Origin: Serinus canaria
Lineage: Eukaryota; Chordata; Aves; Passeriformes; Fringillidae
Length of the DNA: 64,000 bases
Assembly (NCBI RefSeq): GCF_022539315.1
Contig: NC_066317.1
Coordinates: 50,262,435-50,326,434 of the forward strand
Direction: 5' to 3'
The notes below the pieces were generated by a model. That model had not been told where the DNA came from and made no database searches. It worked only from the letters and a program-made list of their open reading frames with translations. The translations under genes were made by a program, and so were the position numbers. Each line of letters opens with the position of its first letter. Position 1 is the stretch's first letter. Positions 34,801 to 46,600 of the stretch are shown piece by piece.

Positions 34801-35949
34801 ATCTTGTCTTAATTCTGAAGGAGTTTTACTCAGTCCATTAATTAGATGTGTTATTTATTCATATTTATACTTTTAAAATATATATTTTTCATCAGTAACA
34901 AACATGTCATGCTTTTAACTGAACTGTGACTATACTAATCAGTCATAAATTTTCCTTACACATTACTGATCTGTGCATCCTAGCTACCTGCAGGATAAAG
35001 ACACTCTCCCTAAAATATTTTGGGTTTGATAATTTTCTGTGCTTTTCTTGTCATACTCTTTTTTGGTCCTTGCATTACTCAAGCTTAACTTCAGGCTCCC
35101 TGGATGCAATTGGAACATTCTAAAGGCTGAGAGCTAAAGGGAGTGGAAATATTTCTAGCATGATCCTTTTGTATTGTGGCCGTGCTTAGCAATTACTTAT
35201 ACAGCTTTACCTTCACTTCAACTGAGTAGCATCTGTTTTGACCTATTGTAGTCTTACTACTGGTAGTACTTTGTATGCTTGAACACAGCATTATTCTTCA
35301 CATTCTGAAGCATTTGTAGTAGTTAAGGTATACAGGCAGGTGGGCAGTGTTGAGGGGGGGTTGGACAAACTGGACATTCCCTTGCACAAGGTACAAAGCA
35401 AAGTAAATAAATCTTGAAAGAAGCACTGTTGTATGTCAATGAATTTTAAGTTCAGGGTAGGAACAAATGCAAAAACCTGTTGCTGTGTTTTAAAAGGCAC
35501 AAAATGGTGGGTGTGCTATGTTTTGTTTGCAGAGGGGAAGAGCATAATTTGAAAAAGGAAAAAATTATTTATTTAAAATTTATTTATTTATCTATTTGAT
35601 TAAATTGGGCTAAGATTGATATTATAATGAATGAGCCACAGAGATATCATGGTAAATAAAAGAGCCTTAAGAAGATAAGATTTCATCAATAAGCCGTTAG
35701 TGTTGCTGAAGATTCTACAATAGCAATTAATAATCCTTAAGCAATCAAGGATGTGCTTGGGAGAAAAATCACTGACATCTAAAAGATATCCAAAAGTTTT
35801 TACCTGTTCTGTGGAATGGTATCAAATTTTTTTCCCTAAGGCACTGAATGTGGCAGTTTCAAAGGATGATGAAACTCATAAAGCTAAGCTTTTAAAAGAA
35901 AACTTTATTTTTGTTCAAGCTGCAAAGTCTTCTTTTTAAAGCCCATGAC
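31836..35949. other. Non-coding stretch, nothing recognised
   Basis: Open frames here are below about 105 codons, with no splice-framed or domain support. No transposon tails seen. Confidence 0.6.
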
Positions 35950-35974
35950 AAAAAAAAAAAAAAAAAAAAAAAAA
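35950..35974 (+). repeat. Poly-A tract (25 A)
   Basis: A25 follows 'aaagcccatgac'. A short open frame (62 codons, 35751-35939, with SVEWYQIFFPKAL and VSKDDETHKAKLL) ends 10 bases before it, which raises the thought of a tailed retrocopy. I cannot identify a parent gene or target-site duplication, so the simplest call is a homopolymer tract. Confidence 0.85.
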
Positions 35975-36333
35975 GAAGCTCTTCGAAGGTATTAATTGAT
36001 TCAAGTTATTGAACTAATGCCTGTGAGCAGCTTAAGCACAGAAGTCTCTGATTGACTTTTTTTCTTTCTTTTCCACCTCCAAAGAACATGAAGGAGAACA
36101 GCAGTGGTGATGATATATTTGGTATTCTTCGCATATATTAAGGTACAAGATATACCATAGGAGTAAAAAAATGTTGACTTTGAAATATCACCTTCAAGGG
36201 AGAGTGCACAGAGCACACTGGGAAAAGCACTACAGTTCACATGATTACTTTCCCTCAGGGCTCTTCTTGGGAGAAAATAACTTGTAAAAGATGTCTGTTA
36301 TTTTTTCAAGATCCCTGAAAATTCTGAATCCCC

Positions 36334-36337
<4 letters not shown>

Positions 36338-36365
<28 letters not shown>

Positions 36366-36397
36366 CAAACAAACAAACAAAAAAAAAAAAAAAAAAA
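36338..36397 (+). repeat. (GAAA)7 (CAAA)4 (A)19 compound microsatellite
   Basis: Perfect GAAA units run into CAAA units and then a long A tract. The order suggests stepwise mutation of a poly-A tract. Probably highly polymorphic. The lysine- and asparagine-rich open frame across it is an artefact. Confidence 0.95.
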
Positions 36398-37585
36398 TCA
36401 GAGGGGTGGAGAATTTAGTTGGGTAATGTATCATTTTAATTCATATAATAAATTTATAAAGCCCAGCTCTTGCATTATAGCTGATTTACTCATGTCTGTA
36501 CTAAGGGATTTACAACAGACAATGGCACAGGCTTGAAAAGTGGTATGTGATTGTTGACCTGCTTTCTAGCAAGGTTTCAGTGTTAATATTTTCTCAGGTG
36601 ATTCCTGAGAATTCCTAACTCTCAGCAAGGGATTATTTCTGCTTCTTGTTAATCTCTTGTTTTGGGAAGTGGAAAGCTGAGGCATGAGGAAATCACTATC
36701 ACTTGAGCCTGTGACTAGAGAATGCGTCATAAAAATTATTTTTGGAGAAATTGAATATCAGCACTACTTTGGGGGATTTAATGAGAAATTGAGCTTTAGG
36801 AAAGAAATCAGATGCGTCTCCTTCTCATTAATTGGTAATTTTAATTTTTTTCCAGGGTGGACTAGGTATCCGAATAGGACTAGTCTTTGCAAGTGGAAAG
36901 TAGTGCTCCCTTTGAAGCTGGCAATTTGGTCTGCCAGCATGGAATTAACTAGACATTTTTAATCTTATTCCTCAAATATGTTCAAGTCTCTTTCCTCAGT
37001 ACAGAAGAAGAGGACATGTACCATATTCAGAATTCATTATGACTGGAAGGAAAGTAGTTTTGTACTTGGCAACACCTTTTAATTTCCAAGCCTTTTGTTG
37101 TTTTAACAATAAAATGCAAAGAGGAAGTATTTTGCAGATGAATGGTCTTCAGCTAAACTAACTTATTAAAGTCAGGATTTTGGAATCCTTCTCAAAATGT
37201 AGACAACCAACCAAATAACTGCTTCTCCCAGAGAGTAAAGCCAAACCCAACATAAAACAAATAAAGGAATAAATACTACTCACAATTATAATAAAATTTC
37301 TTAATATTCCTGATTGCCAGTTTACTATCATGTTTTCCTGGTTATTAATCTGGAAAGAATCATTTAGTATGTCTGGGTTTTTCTGTAAACATAACCCTGA
37401 ACTTTAAGCCCTTTAAATTAATTGTTTGTTATATTACAAAATCTTTGCACTAAGATTATATTTATGGGATCTCATCCAAAACTTTTGAAACAGGAAAAAA
37501 TGTCCAGTTACTTCAATTGGTGTTATATTGGACCAAGCCCAGTTTTCATCAGACTGGTGTAAAAGATTAAATTATATTAGAGCAG
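36398..37585. other. Non-coding stretch, nothing recognised
   Basis: No repeat tail or exon recognised. The 92-codon frame around 36684-36962 lacks support. Confidence 0.55.
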
Positions 37586-37638
37586 ATTGGATTGGATTGG
37601 ATTGGATTGGATTGGATTGGATTGGATGGATGGATGGG
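37586..37638 (+). repeat. (ATTGG)8 then (ATGG)3 microsatellite
   Basis: Eight perfect ATTGG units (37586-37625) are followed by three ATGG units, as if one T was lost and the shorter unit then expanded. Purity over 40 bases indicates recent expansion. Confidence 0.97.
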
Positions 37639-40600
37639 TGAGTTTGTGGAAGATCAGTTTTTTTAGAATCATGGGTTTTCAAGCTCAGGCTGCATAAAGC
37701 TGGTTCAGGAAGCAAGAAAAAAGTGATAACACTTTACAGCTAATTAGTTCAAATAGCTGCACATGGTTGATGACTCCTCACATTCCCATTATGGACCACC
37801 CCCTTCATTAATTCAGAAGGTAAATTTTTGTTAAATATATGCTATTTTTGCACAACAGAGAACCTGCAAGAGGTTCATGATTTCTGAGAGTTTTTTTCAT
37901 ATTATGATTAATATAAGCATCTGGAGGTTATATTTCTTTTAAGTAGATTCATATATAAGAAAACAAATTATGTAATCAATATTTAGAAAATAATGCATTT
38001 TCTGGCATCCTGATATATATATTTCTATAAATAATACATTTATATCTGCATCTTTAAAGCAAGAGTAATAATCCAGATAAATAAAAATTTTGTCAGATAA
38101 TTAGCTATGGGTATTCAATCATTCTTGATTTCTATTGATGTAGTAGATATGGAGAGCTCAAGCAAAGTGTTAGTTAGGGGTGCTCTTCAGAACAGCAAAT
38201 CACTGCTTTAGCACTCTCCACACTTTGTAAGTCCTCTTTATGTCATTTAGACAGCTCTTGAAATAGGCACCACTTGACTTCTAGTGCTTGTTAGCTTGTT
38301 TCTATTATCTAGATTAAAGCTAAATGTTTTATTAGATGTGGATTGTATGCAGAGTAGATCAAATACAGGTAAGAACTATGTACTGGGATTAATTGAGCAG
38401 TAAATCCCCTTCTCAAGGTCATCTTACTTTTTTTTTCTATTTTTTCCCTTCAGTTTTTGCTGTTGATGGTTGTTTTGTTTTTTTTATTTCCAGTTGTAAA
38501 TAGCATTAGCAGAGATTTTAAGGGTTGAATAGACAGACTGCGCAGCTTTCAGAAGTGAAAACAAAATGTGAATTTTTTTAGTGACTCATTAAAAGGGTCA
38601 GTGCTTATTAATTTCTGCTAAATGACTGCTTAGCATGGAGGTGGAAACTCAGTCACCTTAGTTACTGAGGTAGACTGCAGTTTCATTCACAGATTTTCAA
38701 TTTGATTGTCTGTGGGCAAAGGGAGAAAATGGCTGTGTGTGACTTCTCAGCTAACTTGGCAATAATACAGGCAGAGGTAGTAAAAAAAAAGAAAAAAAAA
38801 GCAAGTCTAGGGAAAGCTTCAGTTCCTGTACTTAATTATTTAAAAAACTGCCTAATTGTAAGCTTTATCTCTGACAGTTGTCAGATGTCTTCTAGCAAGT
38901 GAAGATCAAAAGGAATAATTAGTATGTAGTCTCTTTGTCCCCCTGGCCAACAGAATTTTTTTAATCTGCTATAATGTGCATTGATGAGGTCCTTAATGGA
39001 AGTCAGTGATTTTCTCAGGTGAAAGTTTCCTTTCTTTTTATCTAATTCTGTCTAGTTCTGGTTTTTAGACAAGTGGAAGAGTAAGAAAAACTTGCTTTTG
39101 TGTAGTTTTTTTTTTTAACATAATTTCTTCAGCAAATTGACAAAAGACTCCTACTGTGAGAAAAATATTTCAGCATAGTTCTTTTGCTTTCATGTAGAAC
39201 AAAGATGTCCCTGCAAATGTAATTTTGAGCTTTGAAACTACCAATAATGTGTGAATCTCTCATTCCTTTCCTGTTTTATTCCTAATTAAAGCCTTAATTG
39301 GCTCCTAGCATTGAATATTTTGGGCTCAATTCTTATCTGAAGTACGCAAATATACAAGTTAATTCAGTTTCTAGGTAAGGTGGTTAATGCTTTAAATACC
39401 TCTATCTTTTAAAACTGGGAAAGTGAGAGGAGGCTCTCCTCCCATGAGGACTTGAAAAGTAATGGGAGGGAGGATGAAATTTCTCTAGTGGACACAGAAG
39501 GGTGGTTTCCTCAAGTTTGCTTTTACATTTTGATTCAGATGAACTTGGTTAAACAGTCAGTGTGGCAGGACAGTCGTGGGGGACTGAAGGAGATTACAGC
39601 TCATCTCTGTCCTTGAGAGGAGCCAGTAACATCCAGTAAGAGCAGATGTCTTCACCACAGAAGTCTGGGGGACAGCTAGGCTTATTCAGACACTTGGTCA
39701 CACTTGCCTGCAGCAGCATTCTTTCACCTGAAACCTTAGCTTTCACCTATTCTTTTCTCTGCTCTGCATGGCCTTTTATCTCTTCCCTCCTGACCCACTC
39801 CCAAAATTCACTTGTGTGTCTTCCAACTGAACAGCATATAGTGTTTATTATATAGTAATAAAAGTGGTTATGAAAATTTAAATTCAGAGCTACTGAAACC
39901 AGTAGAACTGTCCATGCATGCTGGTCATGCTGAGCTTTATAATTTTGAAAGGCATAACAAAAGGAATGGGAATCATTTAAGACAGCTTAGTGCCAGACTA
40001 TTTCAGATCCCAGCAAATATCTAGACTTAGTCTCCAACATACTATGCTGTTGCACCAAAGACAGCCAAAGAGTATGGAAGTTAAAGATTCAGAGAAAAGA
40101 TAGAACAAAACGATGCAAAAAGAAACATATGAATTAACATTCTTCCTTTTCTATAATTCTGGAAGTGCAAAATTGTTAAGATTTAAATGATGAAGGGACT
40201 TTTGTTCTCATGAAAGCTACAGAACAAAAAGGTGTTTGAGATGAAAGGTACTTTGTGCATCCCCAAGGACTTCAGCATGAACTTTGGGTACAGGCAGGGA
40301 ATGCTCACAAAAGTGAGGGCCTGAAAACTCAGAGCTGGAGGCAGGAACTCAGACACAGGTAGGTAATTTATCTCAGGGGCAACCTGAGGTAAACAAGGAG
40401 TTTGGCTGTTTTAGAGATTCATGGTCTGATGTTTTTGCTTTGAGGTCTGACACAGTCTCCCCTGTAAGTTTGTCTGAAGTACACATATTTTATTGTCCCT
40501 TTTGGCTCTACAAAACTCTCAAGAACCTAAACCACACACCTTGTTTTTCCTTATCTTAAGTGTTAGCATTTTTAATCCTTATCTGATTTTTTTCTTTAAG

Positions 40601-43600
40601 TTATATTTCAATGACAACAATTGTGTTCAGTTACTGTTCTCCATCCTGTTTATCATCACCCACCATTACATTATTCAATTTATTTCTCTTATATTCTGAT
40701 TCATCAAATTCCACACAAAAAAAAATTGTATTTTTTCTTTCTTTTTTTTTCCCATTCCCTTCAGATCTGTTGAAATGTAAAATGGTTGCTTTAGTCAAAT
40801 GATTTTACATTATTCATGATGAGGGAAACTTTGTGGAAAATTTCTATTACCTTTTGCTTTCCAAAGTAATCAGCATCACATATCATTAGTAGTTTTGCTG
40901 TGTCAATCCATTCATCATTTAAAACTTGTCAATTCTTCATTTGCTTTCCTCTTCTAGGGACAGTGGCCAAAACCCTTCTCATAAGTCCTCATTCATGTTT
41001 CATACTGTTTTGCCAAATGTGTTTTCTTATTTGGGTGGCCAAGGCAAATTTTTTCTTGAAAACTATAATTTTTCTTAATATCAAGCCCCTTTCTTTCCTG
41101 GGATGCATCCAAAATTCAGTGTGTGCCTTTTCATACCCTTAATATTTGCATTTAAAATGACCATATGCCAAGTGCATATAGTCCAACAGAAGTAATCAAG
41201 GACAGTATGAAAAGGAGGTTTTGTACAGCAGAAAAACAATAGTGATACTTTCAGTAATACAGTTTTAATTTTTCCAGACACCTGCAGTTTATTGTGGCAC
41301 TACTGAAAGTGCATAAATTGTGCTCCATTGGTAGTAGCTTTATTGTACAATCTTTTCATCTGGACAGCTGATTTGAATGGATTACAAGTAGTTGAAATGC
41401 ACTCTCTTTCCCTAGAGAATGGTTCCTAATATTTAATCTGTGAAGACATTGATTTCTTTGCCTAGCTAATAACTGGTCTTTATATGTTGAAAGAAGCTGT
41501 ACTAGTCATCTATTTATTTGGTTGGATATTTATTTATTTCTTTGAAAGGGAAAGCAGTCACTTAAGTCAAATACCAAGGTTGATGTTCACCTGTGGCAAA
41601 AACTGTGAGTTAGTGGGGCTGTGTTCCCTTTCACTCAGCTGAACTTGGCAAAGCTTCTGGAATATGGTAAACCTGCAGAACAGAGCAGAGAATAGAAGAT
41701 TAATGTAAGAAAATTGCACTGAAACTAAAGGCTGTCTGGTGGATACAATTCTACAGGCAAATAATGTCAGCACTTCAAAGGTGTGGTGGAAATATAGGTG
41801 ATCCTCATTTCATAATCTGGAGGGTTTTTGTAGCCTTGTCATAGGCATATTCATAGATAAAATCTAAATTCTTGATCAGATTTATAGTATACACACTATT
41901 AGATAAATAAATTACAGGGACAGATAAATAGAAGGCTTTGTAGATTTCAGTGACAATCAACAAAGTCTCTTACCATCCGTGTCAAGTGGGCTAGGGATTA
42001 ATGACATCAGAGTTCTGTAGCCTAAGTGGGCATACATTTGTTCTCCTGCAGGTCGTTTTGTTGCCTCCCTGCGTTTCACTGATAACATCTCCCTTGTGCT
42101 GGCACTGGTCTTCATTCAGCCATGTACTGCCCTGGGAACAGATTTGGGTTAAAGCTCTTTTGAAGAGGTTATTTCTCAATGTGTGTTATTATGCTATTCC
42201 AGTTCATCGTGCAGCTTTGCAAACGCCAGGCAGTGGCACTCAGAGGAAGAGATTCACAGTGGTAGGAAAAAAGCAGCTCAGAGCAGGGGCAGCAAAGGGT
42301 AAGGCCTCTCCTGGTGTTACAAATTCCAGCTTATTTGTGCTCTAGGAGCTTGTTACAACAACATTGTTAGCCATAAAAGTTTTATTCTTTGCTGTGTTAT
42401 TCCATGATCTAGCCAGACTTGAAGGTACTTTTTTTTTCTGTCTGAAGAAATCCTTTCTCTCAATTAGAAGCAGCTCTTATACTTCAACCCATTGTCTCAG
42501 GATATTGCCTGAACAGATATTTGAAAATATTGGCATGCTCCTTCTAAAAACTCCCTTGATATCTAAGGATACTTTCTCCTTTATTTCTCTGTTAAATCTT
42601 TTCATGTGTTGACAGATGGATATAACATATATTTTTCCTATTATTTTCTTTAATAACACAAAATGAAGAAACATAAACTAGTTCTATAAATATGTATTTA
42701 AATATATATATATATATTCAATTCTGTGTTCACAATTAGCTTATTTAATTTATTTTTTAGTTAGTTTGTATTCTTTTTCAAAAGCAGTTCATGGATATTT
42801 TAAACACTGAGGAATAGGACAGTAAATGACACTGGTTATTGTGCCTTTAAATATTATGTAATTCTTTCATCTGCTAAGGAAATAAATTTTGAACGTCTTT
42901 GGTAATGCCTCACTTTTCAAAATGACTAAGGAGAGTGTTTGAAAAAACTAAATGGGGAATTCTGATGGGCAAAAAAGCAAAGTGGAGGGAATTCCAGAAA
43001 TTTCCAATTACTATTCTCAATAAAAACTTTTTGAAAAAATTACATATACTCCCTTGAAAATAAGTTTAAAATTCTGAGTAGCTCTAAAATCTCCTGTTTA
43101 CTTTTTTAAACAGAAGTGTGTAATTAAATGCAATAAAATATTTCAAGATACTGAGGCCACAATTATGCACAACTGAGAAGATGGTAAGTTCCTTGTGAAG
43201 ATATGCTAAGGCCTGTGATCAGCTGCACATATCAGGTGTCAGTGAAGAATCCCAATTCTTTCTGCTGTGTATTTTATATTTTGTGTACTTTAAAAACAAG
43301 TGCTGTAGCACCAGCTTAGGATTTGCTTTCCCTTTATGGCTTGTTTTCAGCATAACCCTGCATTTAACCAAGGAGTTTAACTACAGGCAACTGAGAACCT
43401 CATCTAAATAAAAATGCAAAGGGCTCCAAGGCAAAAGAGAAAGTTAAGTCCTTCTGGAGCTGTAGGTGGTTTAGTGTAAGAATTTAAAGGTAATGCTCTT
43501 AACAGATCTCTTTTGCAACTAAATTCCACTTTTCATATACATGCCCATTTACTTATTGGCAGTCACTGTTTCTCTCCTGGTACTGTGGCTCTAGCACTAC

Positions 43601-46600
43601 AGCTTTTTATGGGAAATATGCTTTGTTTTCTGTTTCCATGTTGCTTGCTACCCTGACTCTTTTTCATCACTGAAAACTAGACTGATGCCTTTCTCTGCTC
43701 TTGGCTGTCTTCTGGCTCTGTCAAGCCACATTCCCTCAAACATCTGGGTGTCTCTACCTCCTATATTCCATGCTTTACAGCAGGCTTTACCTATCTTTCC
43801 AATAGCTGGATAGTAATATTTTGGATAATGTTTTTGAAAGCACTTATCAAGAGGTTTTCTCCTCAACTAAGGTTAAGTTAGAGATAAGTTCAGTCAAAAT
43901 TAAAGAAACCTGGTTCATCCAGGCATGCTTTTAACCTGATTAAGAGCCAGCAAAAAATAATCACAGTCTTTTATGAAGAAAAAAAAAATATTTGGCCATA
44001 TCTTGTTTGATCTTATTAGTTTTTGTGTATCTAAAATGATGTAATGAGAGAAATGACAATATTAAAGATAGTTGAGTTCAAAAAAACTGTTTTAAAATCC
44101 AACATTTCTCCCTCGCCTCCCTCTCTCCCCCAGACAGATTAACTGGACAGATTGCTTGGATTCCCTATGGTTTATAGTTAATCCAAGTGATTGTGGTGGG
44201 TCCTCTGCCTGTAGACTGAAAGTGTTCTCCATTCTGCTGTAGGGGGCTTGCCCAAAGACTGCCATTCTTTGAGGAGTATTATTCAGAAGTCGCTGAAGGT
44301 GAAAGAGTAAGGTGATAGGATTTGCTGATAAGTGAAATGTAACTTTGCATTAATGTTGTTTGGGTTTAGCAAGACACTTTCAATTAACATCGAGGTTTAT
44401 TTGAGTTAGCAGTGCTTTTGAAGTAGAGCTGGTGGTGTTCAATAAATTCCCCTTGCACAGAGGAAAACTTGTTTTACTATGAAGGTAAAATTCAGTCATT
44501 CACAAGAACAATGTAGTCAAACATTCCATTTTCTTAGTAAAAACTTTCTAATCTTAGAAAATTTATTTCCCTGCCATGGTTTCTAAGGTGATACTATAAA
44601 AAGGTTTATTATTTAATTAATAAAGTAACTCTTGACAATGACTAGGACATATGGAGCCACTGTAACAAAAATTTTATGGTTTCCAAGAGTGCTCTGGTCT
44701 AATTAGTAGTCTTTTATTATAAACAAACCAAATTCTGAAAGAGCACTTGCTTTCTTAGGCACTGTGTACCTACTACATATCCTAAGAGAGAGAGAAAAAA
44801 GAAATTCATGCCTTTTTTGTTCCTGTGATTGCTAGGATTTGAAAATGTGAAAGGATTTCTGGAAGAAAATAAAGAGCGAGCCATGGATTCGAAAACAGGG
44901 AACTAAATGAAAAATCACACTGAAAGAAATAGTTTGCAGCCTTCCCAAAGATGGAGCACTTTTCATATTGCTTTCATGCTTAAGGACAGGGAATCAATTT
45001 CCCTGTTTGAGGAATGCCCTTTCAGTTCCCTCTTGGGATGCTGTTATACCCACGGTGTGCTCTGGCTGGATGCTATGGAGAAAATGACAGCATGACACTG
45101 TTAGACCTCTGTGAAAGGGAAGTCAGGGATTATGTGCCCAAGGAGCACAGGTTACAGAGCTGCCAGCATGGACTGGGGGGGCTTTCAATGCATCATGTGG
45201 AACAAGAGGGAGGCAGAAGGGGCAAGGAGGGGACAGGAGGGCGCTGGAGGGGATGGCCAGCCAGCCACTCCTCCACTTCTATTCTGACACACACAGTGGA
45301 GGTCAGAGCTTCACTCAGACAGTTTTCTTCAGAGTACATATATTTCAGTCTGAGTATATCAAAGCTGAAGAATTGTTTTTTTCATAACTAAATTTATACA
45401 AGGGACTCATAGTAGACCAGGATTCTTATTTCAGAAACAAAACAACTAATGAAATATACTGTAGAGACATCTGAGCAAGAAACTCCAGTTAGGTTTATCA
45501 ACAGAAGAGAGCACCCTTTGTTATTAATACTGATGTCTAAATGAAGCACAGCTAGACCCTGTTATCATGTCAGGTAGCCTAATCATCAGGCAGAGTTCAG
45601 CAATCAGTGTTCCTGGGCTTACAGGGCTAGGTATCACTCAGGATCTCAGTTAGCAGAAGTTTAGCCAGCTTGATAGACTCTGTAGTGAGCTCTGTTACAC
45701 CCTGGCTCTGGTCTGTGGTGGATAAACCTATAGTCCTGCAAGGAGGAATGGCAGAAAAGGTGGGAATACATGCAGTGGTTGAGTGTTACCAAGCCTCTCT
45801 GCATTGAATTAGCTGAGGCAAAGAAGTTCTCACTGAATGCACACCTGACCTATTCCAATTTAATTTAAAATGTCTTAAGGAGTCAAGGTTTTAAGGTTTT
45901 GCCAAACTAAGTTATGACTGTTCCAATTCTCTTTCAAGATTGTGTCACTTTACATTTCTGTAAGTGAAAGCTCTAGCTTATGTTCTTCTTGGGTGAAATA
46001 TCTCAGGTAACAGATACTAAATAATCAGAAGGAGGGGAAGGAAACTGTAAATCAATATGTCCCCCTTATGCAACTTCCCCATAACTGTTCCTTGTAGCAC
46101 ATGTTTTCTGTAGCTACATTTTTTATAGAAGTGCTCATCACTGTGATAATTTTGCACCTAATGGAAAGAGATGCTTCTGAAAATAAATACATCAGTGAAG
46201 ATATCACCCTGAACGTTTGTATATTACCACATTCAGGAAAGTTATTCACAATCTTAGTGGTGTGAAAGTCCTGCTTTTCCATGGGCAAATGCTCTTATAA
46301 ATGAGAGAATTGTCAAAAATATTGACACATAATAATTAATTTTAACTGTAAAATTCAGCATATATTAAGGATATATGCCAAAAATCCCAAGTTTCCAAAC
46401 CATATGGCTGTTGACTGATTGGACTCTCTCCACAGAATCTTTACCCCTTCCTTAAAGAAAGTTCCTCAAAATATCTTTTGAGGAAAGCTGACTATTGAAG
46501 CTTACCCTGAGTTCAGGGTTATGAAATGTAAAATAGAACAGAACTTCAGCAGTTAGACTGCTACCATGCTCACTTGCAGCAGCAAGTTCAGGCAGCCCTA

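Noticed and set aside
45014..45391. 125-codon plus-strand open frame
   Set aside because: Local GC-richness with a Gly/Arg-rich run in the middle, no recognisable domain, no splice sites in phase.
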